IMG/VR virus record: IMGVR_UViG_3300036832_001266
Coordinates: 1-56,268 of that record
Reading direction: 5' to 3' (one strand)
Length of the DNA: 56,268 nucleotides
From: a virus
The notes under the pieces were generated by a model that was not told where the DNA came from, made no database searches, and saw nothing but the letters and a program-made list of their open reading frames with translations. Below are positions 40,627-47,964 of this stretch, piece after piece. The translations under genes were made by a program, and so were the position numbers. How positions within the stretch are numbered: position 1 is the stretch's first letter; each line of letters starts with the position of its first letter.

Positions 40627-40695
40627 GTGGTTAAGCCGTTCACACTGGTCAACTACAATCCAGCCGACATCTTCAACGACGACATCCCGAGCTGA
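40627..40695 (+). CDS. Possible micro-ORF (22 aa)
   Basis: GTG start with TAGGAG about 10 nt upstream. Peptide MVKPFTLVNYNPADIFNDDI plus PS. It has few distinguishing features and rests on the ribosome site and location alone. Confidence 0.3.
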   Translation: MVKPFTLVNYNPADIFNDDIPS

Positions 40696-40746
40696 GGAGG
40701 GACACGCTGTCGTTGCCATGGTGACGACAGCGTGTCATGATAGCGA

Positions 40747-41031
40747 ATGGCTACGAAAGCAACAGCGAGCATCTCGCGGCAGATCAGCCAGGCCGAGCGC
40801 GACCTGCAGAAATATGCGGCCGGCAAAGCCTACAAGCTCATGCAAGATGTCGCGCAATTTGCCGATATCGCCGAGCTAACGACAGGCGCCGCTTCGTCTT
40901 GCCTCGGCTCGACGTTTCTGCGGTTGGCTGCAACCATCGCAGTCAATTCCAATGTTTCCAGAGATTGGTGGCTGCAAACGTGCGCTGCGACTTATGACTG
41001 CTGCGACGAGGTCAAGGAAAAAGTGGGATGA
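40747..41031 (+). CDS. Early helical protein (94 aa)
   Basis: MATKATASISRQISQAERDL, YKLMQDVAQFADIAELTTGA and a Cys-containing C-terminus (WLQTCAATYDCCDEVKEKVG). Overlaps the HTH gene by ATGA. No family recognised. Confidence 0.6.
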   Translation: MATKATASISRQISQAERDLQKYAAGKAYKLMQDVAQFADIAELTTGAASSCLGSTFLRLAATIAVNSNVSRDWWLQTCAATYDCCDEVKEKVG

Positions 41032-41279
41032 CGCCTTCTCAATACCGCGCCGCGCGCACCGAGCTGGGCTGGAGCCACGCCAAGACCGCTCAGGTGCTCG
41101 GCGTGCATGAGCGCACGATATTTCGCTACCAAGCCGGCCAGACGGAAATCCCGGAGCCCGCAGCGCGCTTGCTGCGTCTGCTGGTCCGTCTGCACCTGAC
41201 TATTCCCGCCTACAAGTTCAATGACATCGTCGAGGAGCTGGACCATGGCCACAAGTATCAACCTGCTCGCCGAGCTTGA
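41028..41279 (+). CDS. Helix-turn-helix DNA-binding protein
   Basis: 83 aa. MTPSQYRAARTELGWSHAKT, AQVLGVHERTIFRYQAGQTE and IPEPAARLLRLLVRL give a classic XRE-like HTH (helix 2 AKTAQVLGV, turn, recognition helix ERTIFRYQAG). This family is a frequent small transcription factor in rhizobial phages. It is a candidate for the palindrome over the early promoter. It overlaps the next gene by 35 nt. Confidence 0.78.
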   Translation: MTPSQYRAARTELGWSHAKTAQVLGVHERTIFRYQAGQTEIPEPAARLLRLLVRLHLTIPAYKFNDIVEELDHGHKYQPARRA

Positions 41280-41406
41280 GCGCATCGCCAGCGAGATCGA
41301 CCACACCGCTTCCGATCTGCAGTTGCTGCGCCGGCAGGTTTTCAGCTTGGTCATGGCGCTCAAGAAGGCCGAAGGCATCGGCCGCATGCTGGGCGACATC
41401 CCATGA
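41245..41406 (+). CDS. Small coiled-coil early protein (53 aa)
   Basis: GAGGAGCTGGACC precedes ATG 41245. MATSINLLAELERIASEIDH and LQLLRRQVFSLVMALKKAEG form a continuous helix. Lies inside a run of overlapping early genes. Confidence 0.55.
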   Translation: MATSINLLAELERIASEIDHTASDLQLLRRQVFSLVMALKKAEGIGRMLGDIP

Positions 41407-41672
41407 CCGCCGTCATGAAATGCGCGGGCATCGCTGGACCGTTTCACTGCGCCGACGTCGGTCGCTATCTCAAGTGGTGTGACTTCGAAGCTCTCAACGG
41501 CCGCGGTCTTGCGCTCTTCACCGACGATGTCGACAAGGCGATGAAGTTCACGAGCAAGTTCGAGGCCCTGGTGTTCTGGCGCACACAATCGAAGACCATG
41601 CCATATCGATTTGATGGCAAGCCCAATCGACCGCTCACCGCCTACCACATGGAGGTCACGGACGTACCATGA
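41403..41672 (+). CDS. Early hypothetical protein (89 aa)
   Basis: ATGA overlap at both ends. KCAGIAGPFHCADVGRYLKW, CDFEALNGRGLALFTDDVDK, AMKFTSKFEALVFWRTQSKT and PNRPLTAYHMEV form an alpha/beta protein with DD-K-A-F and A-FW motifs seen in small phage proteins. Function unknown. Confidence 0.65.
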   Translation: MTAVMKCAGIAGPFHCADVGRYLKWCDFEALNGRGLALFTDDVDKAMKFTSKFEALVFWRTQSKTMPYRFDGKPNRPLTAYHMEVTDVP

Positions 41673-41917
41673 GCGACATCGTTTTCCATCTGCGCCGCCG
41701 GGCTGCCATTTGGGACAACCATCCCGGCCGCCGAGACGGAAGGCACAGTACTCTCGATACCCAAGCCGCCGACGAGATCGAGCGGCTACTGGCTGAGATC
41801 AAGCAGCTCCGCGCAGAACGCGCCCTGCTCTGTCCCCACGGGGTCGACATTTCCCGCTTCGACTGCCCATCCTGCGCATCTCGCGCACTCGATCACCGGC
41901 ATCGCACACATGACTGA
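41669..41917 (+). CDS. Early coiled-coil/zinc-knuckle protein, paralogue of the 35623 gene
   Basis: 82 aa. MSDIVFHLRRRAAIWDNHPG and LDTQAADEIERLLAEIKQLR match the N-terminus of the late-arm protein at 35623-35940. The C-terminus RFDCPSCASRALDHRH adds a CxxC. It overlaps the helicase start by 8 nt. Confidence 0.65.
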   Translation: MSDIVFHLRRRAAIWDNHPGRRDGRHSTLDTQAADEIERLLAEIKQLRAERALLCPHGVDISRFDCPSCASRALDHRHRTHD

Positions 41918-43457
41918 GCTTCGCCCCTATCAGGAAGAGGCTCTGGAGGCCATTAGAGAGACCGTGGGGCAGGGGGTGAAGCGCTTGGTAGTCCAAGCCC
42001 CGACCGGCTCCGGAAAAACGCTCCTGGCGGCCGCCATGGTCGAGGGCGCCCGCCGCAAGGGCAACCGACTGGTGTTCGTGGTCCCGGCACTGATGCTGAT
42101 CGACCAGACCGTCGAGATGTTCCACGCCGAGGGCATCCGCGACATCGGCGTCATCCAAGCTAACCACGTCATGACGGACTGGTCGAGGCCTGTGCAAGTG
42201 GCGTCGATCCAGACCATCCGAGCGCGTGGGGCCTACCCCGAGGCCAAGCTCGTAGTGGTCGATGAATGCCACCAGCTGCATCAGCAGCACGCCAAATGGA
42301 TGGGGCATTTCGACAAGGAGACTGGCCTGCTCGTGAACTGCGCTGAAGGCTGGGAAAATGTGCCGTTCATCGGATTGTCGGCAACGCCCTGGACCAAAGG
42401 TTTAGGACGCTATTTTGAGAGCCTGCTGGTGATGAGCACTACGGCCGATCTGATCGAGCTGGGCTTCTTATCCAAGTTCAAGGTGTATGCCGCTGACCAC
42501 CCAGACTTGTCTTCGGTCAAGACCGTGGCTGGCGACTACCACGAGGGACAACTGTCTGCGGTTATGCAGGAGAGCCCGTTAGTGGCCAACGTGGTCGAGA
42601 CCTGGCGCAAGTTATGGAACAAGGACAAAACGCTGCTGTTCGCCGTCGATTGCGCGCATGCGCAAACGCTCCGCGATCGTTTCGTCGAGGCTGGCATCGC
42701 CTGTGGCTATCAGGACGCCAACACGCCAAGCAGCGAGCGCGCCGCGCTCAAACGCGCGTTCCACAATGGCGAGCTTAAGGTGATTGCAAACATCGGCACG
42801 CTGACCACCGGCGTCGACTGGGATGTACGTTGCCTGCAACTCGCGCGACCGACCAAATCCGAAATGCTGTTCGTGCAGATCATCGGCCGATGTTTGCGTA
42901 CCGCGGAAGGAAAAGAACATGCGCTGATCCTCGATCACACTGACACGACAGAGCGCCTAGGCTTTGTCACAAACATTCACCACGAGCACCTTGATGGTGG
43001 TCGCCTCGACAAGAACCAGCCAACCAAGCGCGGGCCGCCGCTGCCAAAACCTTGCCCGCAATGTGCGTACCTGATCCCGGTCGGGTGCAAGATTTGTCCC
43101 GAATGCGGATTCGAACGCAAGGTGGTGTCCGGCATCTTTGAACGCGAGGGTGAACTAGAAGAGCTTAGCTTCGATGGGCGTCCAAAGAAGATGCGCAACG
43201 GTGCGCTGTTTCCTTATACCAATGCGGAGAAGCGCGCGTTCTATCTCCAGCTCAAGGCCTACGCCCTGACCAAGCCGCACTACAAGCCGGCGTGGCCGGA
43301 CGCAACCTTCCGCGACAAGTTCAAGGAATGGCCACGATGGACATGGAAGCAACTTCCGCCCGCGCCCATGGTCGGTATCGAAGTGCATCAATTCATCCGC
43401 GCTAAGTTCATCGCCTGGGCAAACGATCCGCGCAACCCGAACCGCAAGCAAGCATGA
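41910..43457 (+). CDS. SF2 DEAD/DEAH-type helicase with C-terminal zinc ribbon
   Basis: 515 aa. Motif I QAPTGSGKT (29-37), motif II VVVDECHQ (116-122), motif III LSATPWT (156-162), motif V NIGTLTTGVDWD and motif VI VQIIGRCLRT are all intact, so ATP-dependent translocation is expected. After the helicase core a zinc ribbon (CPQCAYLIPVGCKICPECGF) and a ~100-aa C-terminal domain (WPRWTWKQLPPAP) follow. It resembles type III restriction Res-subunit-like helicases that serve as phage replication helicases; with no polymerase in the window it is the main replication enzyme recognised. Confidence 0.92.
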   Translation: MTELRPYQEEALEAIRETVGQGVKRLVVQAPTGSGKTLLAAAMVEGARRKGNRLVFVVPALMLIDQTVEMFHAEGIRDIGVIQANHVMTDWSRPVQVASIQTIRARGAYPEAKLVVVDECHQLHQQHAKWMGHFDKETGLLVNCAEGWENVPFIGLSATPWTKGLGRYFESLLVMSTTADLIELGFLSKFKVYAADHPDLSSVKTVAGDYHEGQLSAVMQESPLVANVVETWRKLWNKDKTLLFAVDCAHAQTLRDRFVEAGIACGYQDANTPSSERAALKRAFHNGELKVIANIGTLTTGVDWDVRCLQLARPTKSEMLFVQIIGRCLRTAEGKEHALILDHTDTTERLGFVTNIHHEHLDGGRLDKNQPTKRGPPLPKPCPQCAYLIPVGCKICPECGFERKVVSGIFEREGELEELSFDGRPKKMRNGALFPYTNAEKRAFYLQLKAYALTKPHYKPAWPDATFRDKFKEWPRWTWKQLPPAPMVGIEVHQFIRAKFIAWANDPRNPNRKQA

Positions 43458-43738
43458 TGCGGACATCCGACGCCCACTATGTGGTCAAGCTCCTCCAGAT
43501 GGAGGGCTTTAGCGAAACCGAAGCTATGCAGCTGTTCGGGCTGCGCGATCTGTGCGGCTGCGCCTGCTGGGACTGCGTGATCGCGCTCAATAAGGCGGTG
43601 AGGAGACACTTCAATGAAAGACAAAAAACAACCGTTGCTGCTGGACCTCGCGTTGCGCGAGAGCCTAAGAAAGGCACGACCGTGGAGGCCACAAAGCGTC
43701 GCCCGCTCAACTACGCAGTTGTTACTAAACGCACGTAG
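43454..43738 (+). CDS. Small Cys-rich early protein
   Basis: 94 aa. MQLFGLRDLCGCACWDCVIA holds a CxCxxC cluster after a helical N-terminus (YVVKLLQMEGFSETEA). The last 41 residues are basic. ATGA overlap with the helicase. The basic tail overlaps the next gene by 125 nt, an unusually long overlap, so one of the two ends may be misjudged. Confidence 0.6.
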   Translation: MMRTSDAHYVVKLLQMEGFSETEAMQLFGLRDLCGCACWDCVIALNKAVRRHFNERQKTTVAAGPRVAREPKKGTTVEATKRRPLNYAVVTKRT

Positions 43739-44696
43739 GTTCGTTCTCAATAAAGAAGCGAGTGCGTTTCTCTACGACCTGGCGCACGAAAACTTTCGTG
43801 GTATGTCGGCAAAGCGTGCGCGAATGGCGATAGAAACAACGCGAACACTAGCCCGCTTACCGCACAAGATTTGTTGGTTCGAGATCGATCAAGACGCCAT
43901 GGACGACCACCATCAAGAATTGCACGGCGAATTACCGAAAAGAAATCGCAGCGACCTTGACGATGGCGGCCTGATCCTGCACGACGATACGTCAAGAGTC
44001 GGTTGGCTCCTGCGCCGAGCTGACGAGACCGAGACCGCAATACGTGCATCGATCTTTACTCTTGGCGGAAAGGGGGCATGCACACAGCAGCCTCTAGACG
44101 TCGCCTGGACGACCGACAACACAACTTGGGGCCCGATAGAGGGCGAGATGCTGATACAGGTGCATAAACTTTTCCAGGAATGCTTTGGAGTTCCTACCAG
44201 CAGTATTGCTTTGTTGAGCAATGACATGACGCATCTTTGGGACAATCGCGGCTACACCGTCAATGCGCGAAACTATTTTGTCGCTTCGCTTGGCTATGAA
44301 TTGCGGCGCATACTCACCCTAGTTGCTTGCATCAACGACATCCCTATGGGCGTCAAAGAGGTAAAGGCGACGCATGGCTTTGTGGCGGCTGGCCGTTATC
44401 ACAAGTTCCTCGATCACAGCATCATCACGCTGGAACTGCCAAAGGGCCGCGATCCGATCAAGCTCGCCCGTTCGATCATTGCCCGTATTCGCCGTCGTGC
44501 CCATCAGGTACGCGGCCATTGGCGCGATGATTGGCGCCAGCCAGTTAACAAAACCTGCCTCCACGATTTCGATGAGCACATGGTTTGCAGGCAATGCGGG
44601 GGGCATCAGATTTGGGTACACGAGCACCAGCGCGGCGATGCTAGCCTGGGATTTGTTGTGCATGACTATGACGTGCGTCATGACAACCCAGATTAG
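43614..44696 (+). CDS. Conserved alphaproteobacterial phage protein (360 aa), function unknown
   Basis: GAGGAG lies nine bases before ATG 43614. The body shows ARLPHKICWFEIDQDAMDDH, a variable central region, GYELRRILTLVACINDIPMG, RAHQVRGHWR, a CxxC element (MVCRQCGGHQIWVHEHQRGD) and the end ASLGFVVHDYDVR. The RGHWR ... W...H.RGD.SLG..H.DY.V ending is characteristic of a family recurrent in rhizobial phages, next to replication genes; no enzyme motif is visible. The 125-nt overlap with the upstream gene leaves the N-terminus uncertain (MSAKRARM at 43803 is an alternative). Confidence 0.75.
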   Translation: MKDKKQPLLLDLALRESLRKARPWRPQSVARSTTQLLLNARRFVLNKEASAFLYDLAHENFRGMSAKRARMAIETTRTLARLPHKICWFEIDQDAMDDHHQELHGELPKRNRSDLDDGGLILHDDTSRVGWLLRRADETETAIRASIFTLGGKGACTQQPLDVAWTTDNTTWGPIEGEMLIQVHKLFQECFGVPTSSIALLSNDMTHLWDNRGYTVNARNYFVASLGYELRRILTLVACINDIPMGVKEVKATHGFVAAGRYHKFLDHSIITLELPKGRDPIKLARSIIARIRRRAHQVRGHWRDDWRQPVNKTCLHDFDEHMVCRQCGGHQIWVHEHQRGDASLGFVVHDYDVRHDNPD

Positions 44697-44733
44697 AGGC
44701 TTGCGACTCAGGGCCGCCAACTATACGTGTCTG

Positions 44734-44754
44734 GCTACCTCGTGCGGAGGTAGC
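44734..44754 (+). promoter_or_regulatory. Hairpin sequestering the ribosome-binding site of the next gene
   Basis: GCTACCTC (44734-44741), GTGCG loop, GAGGTAGC (44747-44754): a perfect 8-bp stem that buries the GGAGG Shine-Dalgarno of the ATG at 44756. Translation of the downstream gene should depend on opening this stem, for example by a ribosome, a protein or temperature. Confidence 0.6.
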
Positions 44755-44755
44755 T

Positions 44756-44965
44756 ATGCGGTTTCATCTCGCGGGACAGGCCGAGTACTGTCGCAAGCGC
44801 GCTGCGCGTTGTCGTAGGCTGCGACTACGCGACATGGAGCTGCATTGGCTCCACCTCGCCGAGAGCTATGAGCTTGCCGAAAAGGTCAGCGGCTTCCTGC
44901 AATGGAACGCACAGCGGCTGGCGCCGCCGGAGGCTTTCGGCTACAATGAGCGCGTGAAGGTATGA
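44756..44965 (+). CDS. Small host-type protein (AEYCRKRAARCRRL family)
   Basis: 69 aa, helical. GQAEYCRKRAARCRRLRLRD then LHWLHLAESYELAEKVSGFL resembles a short chromosomal protein family frequent in Bradyrhizobium and relatives (EYC...A..C..LA....D...R..LL.LA..Y..LA). Its presence supports a Rhizobiales host and suggests gene uptake from it. The ribosome site lies in a hairpin. Confidence 0.68.
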   Translation: MRFHLAGQAEYCRKRAARCRRLRLRDMELHWLHLAESYELAEKVSGFLQWNAQRLAPPEAFGYNERVKV

Positions 44966-44998
44966 AACCAATCTGTGTCAGTCTTCTTTGATTGGGCG

Positions 44999-45029
44999 AC
45001 GGCCTCGTCTCGTTGAGGGACGGGGCCGT
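44999..45029 (+). terminator. Hairpin between early genes, terminator or attenuator
   Basis: ACGGCCTCGTC (44999-45009) pairs with GACGGGGCCGT (45019-45029), 11 bp with one G-T wobble, followed by only TTTC. It lies just upstream of the Shine-Dalgarno of the 45046 gene. Partial termination of the early operon or RNA processing is likely. Confidence 0.5.
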
Positions 45030-45045
45030 TTCACGGAGGCAACCC

Positions 45046-45372
45046 ATGCGAGTCGAGATGACGGTTCCGTTGACGGTTGAGGTGGTGGTTTCCTGGTTAC
45101 GCCGGCAGAACCCGGACGAGGAATACATCTGGTCAGACCCGGTGTTTTGCTTGATGGGACGATATCTGGCTGATCATGGGTCGAGCTGGGGAGCGGTCGA
45201 CTATCGCGCCTTGCCGCACTACGAGGAAATCGCGCGGGCCAAACCATGGACATATGGAGCGGCGTTAGAGCGGGCGGAGCGATTGGCTTTGCCGCCGCCA
45301 GTGCCGCAGATTGCGCCACCGGTCCCGCAGATCGCTTCGGCGTCGCGCGAGTTGGTCATTGCAAGGGAGTGA
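45046..45372 (+). CDS. Early hypothetical protein (108 aa)
   Basis: GGAGG six bases before ATG 45046. TVPLTVEVVVSWLRRQNPDE, EYIWSDPVFCLMGRYLADHG then a Pro/Gln-rich linker with a duplicated PPVPQIA, ending SASRELVIARE. The aromatic YIW..P..C...RYL motif suggests a small folded domain; family not recognised. Confidence 0.6.
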   Translation: MRVEMTVPLTVEVVVSWLRRQNPDEEYIWSDPVFCLMGRYLADHGSSWGAVDYRALPHYEEIARAKPWTYGAALERAERLALPPPVPQIAPPVPQIASASRELVIARE

Positions 45373-45589
45373 TCCAATACGAGTCCAGGTCGTTGTACTA
45401 GCTATGGTCATAGGGATTCTGGTAATCTTTGTGATCTATGGGAGGTTCTAATGCATATGATGTGGAGGACATGACATGACGGGAGCAGAGCGCTGAATAA
45501 ACAGTGCGGCCGGACAGGGGCCCGGCCGCACCTCACGCCACCACTGACACAACACAACGACGGGACATCATATGGTGATGGCGTATCTC
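45373..45589. other. Intergenic stretch between converging early genes
   Basis: No convincing gene. One short plus-strand frame (45404-45451) would encode the hydrophobic 15-mer MVIGILVIFVIYGRF, followed by very short MHMMWRT and MTGAER peptides, each behind a GGAGG-like element; these may be decayed or leader peptides. The strong hairpin at 45504-45531 lies here. Confidence 0.45.
45504..45531 (-). terminator. Intrinsic terminator of the 45590-46524 minus-strand cassette
   Basis: GTGCGGCCGG (45504-45513) and CCGGCCGCAC (45522-45531) form a perfect 10-bp stem with an 8-nt loop. Read on the minus strand it is followed by TGTTTATTC, giving the U-rich side for leftward transcripts. Confidence 0.7.
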
Positions 45590-45997
45590 TTACGCAGCAG
45601 CTGCGTCAGCTGCCTTATCCTGCTCCTGGAATGCTGCGATCTCTTCCGCGACGTCGGTTCTAAATTCATCTCTGATTGTCGTCAGGCCAGCCGCCGCTTT
45701 GCGATTGCGCTTCGTCGCACGCAGAATTGCATCAGCCTGCCCACGCGCCACTTCACGGATATTGTTGGCTAGTCGCTGACAATCACCGGCAAGCTTCGTA
45801 GCCTCCAGCTGCACCTCGGCGCCGCATCGCTCGATGTGGACAGCCGCCGCCTCCGCGAACTTCAGCAACGGTTCAGCGGTGAGATTGCCGAAGTCCTCGA
45901 CAATAGGTTCCTCACTTGTCGGCGCTTCTCCGGTCGCTTCTCGTGTCTGCTGTACCGCGCGAGAGACAGCCTCATAAGCAGCCTTGTCATCCAACAT
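45590..45997 (-). CDS. Ala/Glu-rich helical protein, minus-strand cassette
   Basis: 135 aa. GGAGGACGACGC precedes the ATG. Helical throughout: AYEAVSRAVQQTREATGEAP, PLLKFAEAAAVHIERCGAEV, GDCQRLANNIREVARGQADA, ending KAADAAAA. Similar small helical proteins are common in rhizobial phages. Function unknown. Last gene before the terminator. Confidence 0.65.
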   Translation of the reverse strand: MLDDKAAYEAVSRAVQQTREATGEAPTSEEPIVEDFGNLTAEPLLKFAEAAAVHIERCGAEVQLEATKLAGDCQRLANNIREVARGQADAILRATKRNRKAAAGLTTIRDEFRTDVAEEIAAFQEQDKAADAAAA

Positions 45998-46172
45998 TGC
46001 GTCGTCCTCCTGTGAAGCGCTCGATCAGTTCAACAACCAAAACAAAGACACCGAGCAGGATTAAGCAAGCGATCAGAATCCCGATGACCGCCGGTACAAG
46101 ATTGCCAGCCTTGAAGTGTTGGCCAGTCCAAATGGCGACGATTAGCGATTGCCCCGGCAACTTTAATAGCAT
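45987..46172 (-). CDS. Small membrane protein, possibly frameshifted N-terminus
   Basis: 61 aa from ATG 46172. One clear transmembrane helix (LVPAVIGILIACLILLGVFV) follows a weaker hydrophobic stretch (SLIVAIW), with a basic C-terminus. The only good Shine-Dalgarno (AGGAGG, 46192-46197) instead serves ATG 46185 in another frame (MKTWNAIKVAGAIANRRHLD, ending at 46030). Joining the two frames at the GGGG run near 46153 would give one smooth two-helix membrane protein, so a frameshift or sequence error is possible. It could be holin-like, but lysis partners are not evident. Confidence 0.5.
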   Translation of the reverse strand: MLLKLPGQSLIVAIWTGQHFKAGNLVPAVIGILIACLILLGVFVLVVELIERFTGGRRNVG

Positions 46173-46251
46173 TCCAAGTTTTCATATCAGTCCTCCTGTG
46201 AGGACGCGAAACCTTCCGATCGGGCGTGGCGGATTTATGACGAGAAGGTCA

Positions 46252-46524
46252 TCATTGCTTCCGCATCGTCTTACTGAGACCTTCGATGATCAGCTTCTCG
46301 TTGCGCGGGATCAGCCTGCGAACCTGCGCGATGTGCGCGGTAAGTAGCGCCTCGCGCATCTTGTCCGTTTCCTCGGGATTGTCCGCAAGATAGTGGCCAG
46401 CCAAAAACATAGCCAGCAGATCGGCCAGCACTGTGCCTTGGATATACGGATGATGCCCCTTCAAAGCTGCAGCCATGAGGTTGAGCAACTCCGTCGTCTC
46501 GGCAGCAAATTCAGTCACCTTCAT
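46252..46524 (-). CDS. Small helical protein, first gene of the minus-strand cassette
   Basis: 90 aa from ATG 46524. MKVTEFAAETTELLNLMAAA, TVLADLLAMFLAGHYLADNP and EALLTAHIAQVRRLIPRNEK. The LADLLAMFLAGH segment is known from small phage and Rhizobiales proteins without a function. Divergent from the PEP-CTERM-like gene across 149 bp. Confidence 0.66.
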   Translation of the reverse strand: MKVTEFAAETTELLNLMAAALKGHHPYIQGTVLADLLAMFLAGHYLADNPEETDKMREALLTAHIAQVRRLIPRNEKLIIEGLSKTMRKQ

Positions 46525-46672
46525 CGTTGCACCTGTAACCAAATCCAAAAAATAAACCCTAGCATGATATGCACGTATAGCCTAGCGTCGGAGGCGCCGA
46601 TTTCGGAGGAAAACGGCAAACACCCCAGAGGCGGAACGGCACAAAGCCGACGCCTCGTTGTAGGAAGCTCGA

Positions 46673-47473
46673 ATGAAAGCAAAATCTCTACTGCTTGCTA
46701 CGGCTTTGGCTTCGGTCGCGTTCGCGCCCGCCGCTAAGGCTGACCTGATGATTGCCGAAAGCACGTTTGCCGATCTTGGGGCAACCGGCTTCGGCAATGC
46801 TCCTCGCCTCTTGACGTTGCAGAACAACGGCTTCGAGGCAGGCGGAACGGTTGCCGGTGCAGGAGGGACCACCCTCTTTACCGGCCCCACGGGTGCGGCT
46901 TGCACCGCAGCCACATGTCCAGTCGGTGAACCACGGACTGGAACCAACGAGAGCTTGGTTGTCTCGTTGAATAGTCTTGGCTGGACTTCGGGAAGCCACG
47001 TTGGCATCGGCCTCGATACCAACGAAACCGGCAACGTCGTTGGTCTCACGTTCGATACCTTGGTGCTGAAAATCTACAATTCAGCCGGGACCGTTCTTGG
47101 GACTTTCAACGGCGATGGTCCAGTCAACATCACCGCCGCCCAACTAGCTCAACAGCAGGGCAACGGGAACAGTGTGTTCGACATCATACTGTCTCCCGTT
47201 GAGCAAACGCAGTTCAACGCTATCATCGCGGCGAACGGCGGGACAGCAAACGGTCTATTCGAAGGTCTCAGTGCGTCCTTCGGATGTCCTAGCACCATCA
47301 GCCCTTGCTTCGGAAGTACCGATGGTGCGGAGTCGTTCCTAGGCTTCAACCAAGCAGCGGTCCCCGGTCCAATCGCGGGTGCTGGCCTGCCGGGTTTGAT
47401 CGGCCTTGGTCTTCTTGGTCTGGCCAAATTGCGCCGTCGCAAGAATTGGTGGCAGTATAAGCGGACGGCCTGA
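46673..47473 (+). CDS. Exported protein with PEP-CTERM-like sorting signal
   Basis: 266 aa. A Sec signal peptide (MKAKSLLLATALASVAFAPA, cleavage near AKA-D), a beta-rich body (FDTLVLKIYNSAGTVLGTFN; paired Cys in CTAATC and CPSTISPC), and a C-terminal tripartite signal: VPGPIAGAGLPGLIGLG, a hydrophobic helix and RRRKN. This is the Rhizobiales variant of PEP-CTERM, normally read by an exosortase that anchors or secretes proteins in exopolysaccharide-producing bacteria. It is a bacterial-type gene in the middle of a phage early arm, with its own terminator downstream, so recent acquisition from a host is likely. Its role in infection is unknown. Confidence 0.82.
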   Translation: MKAKSLLLATALASVAFAPAAKADLMIAESTFADLGATGFGNAPRLLTLQNNGFEAGGTVAGAGGTTLFTGPTGAACTAATCPVGEPRTGTNESLVVSLNSLGWTSGSHVGIGLDTNETGNVVGLTFDTLVLKIYNSAGTVLGTFNGDGPVNITAAQLAQQQGNGNSVFDIILSPVEQTQFNAIIAANGGTANGLFEGLSASFGCPSTISPCFGSTDGAESFLGFNQAAVPGPIAGAGLPGLIGLGLLGLAKLRRRKNWWQYKRTA

Positions 47474-47496
47474 CTCGCTGGCCTTGGCAACAGTTT

Positions 47497-47521
47497 CCCG
47501 TCGCGCACGCGCGGCGGGTTT
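47497..47521 (+). terminator. Intrinsic terminator after the PEP-CTERM-like gene
   Basis: CCCGTCGCGC (47497-47506) and GCGCGGCGGG (47509-47518) form a 10-bp stem with one G-T pair, followed by TTTA. It is 24 bp after the stop codon, as in a self-contained host gene unit. Confidence 0.55.
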
Positions 47522-47545
47522 ACTCAAAAAGAAAGGCTTGAAACC

Positions 47546-47779
47546 ATGCGACATGACCTCCTAGGCATCACACCACCATTGCTAATTGGAACGAGAATTA
47601 GGTCCAACAATCTCGGCACGGGCACAATCATCATTCCATCGCACCGTCTATTGAACACCGACTGGCCGCACGAGGACAACGACGTCGCCGTCGCTTGGGA
47701 TCATCCCGTTGGCAGCGAAAGTTGGATTGACCCTAAACGCTTGTTCAGAGTCCATTTTATCTTCTTCGCAACGCAATGA
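47546..47779 (+). CDS. Early hypothetical protein (77 aa)
   Basis: GAAAGG ahead of the ATG. LLIGTRIRSNNLGTGTIIIP and DNDVAVAWDHPVGSESWIDP form a small beta barrel-like pattern (G..I.....G.GTI.......VAWD). Resembles short host or phage proteins of unknown role. ATGA overlap with the next gene. Confidence 0.62.
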   Translation: MRHDLLGITPPLLIGTRIRSNNLGTGTIIIPSHRLLNTDWPHEDNDVAVAWDHPVGSESWIDPKRLFRVHFIFFATQ

Positions 47780-47964
47780 CGAACCGCATAGTACTAGCAA
47801 TAAAAAAGGCCGCCCGCTATAAAACACTGATAACAGCGGGACGAGCATTCGACACTCGATTTGCTTGGCTAAGGCTCACGTTTTTGTATGTTGGCTTACT
47901 GATCGGCGCCATGAGTGTCGCATGGATAGCGCGGGTAGTGGCCGAAGGAATTGGATTGAAATGA
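47776..47964 (+). CDS. Small membrane protein A (62 aa)
   Basis: A basic N-terminus (MTNRIVLAIKKAARYKTLIT) and one transmembrane helix (FLYVGLLIGAMSVAWIARVV). Overlaps the next small membrane protein by ATGA. The pair could be holin-like; no endolysin gene is adjacent. Confidence 0.6.
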   Translation: MTNRIVLAIKKAARYKTLITAGRAFDTRFAWLRLTFLYVGLLIGAMSVAWIARVVAEGIGLK

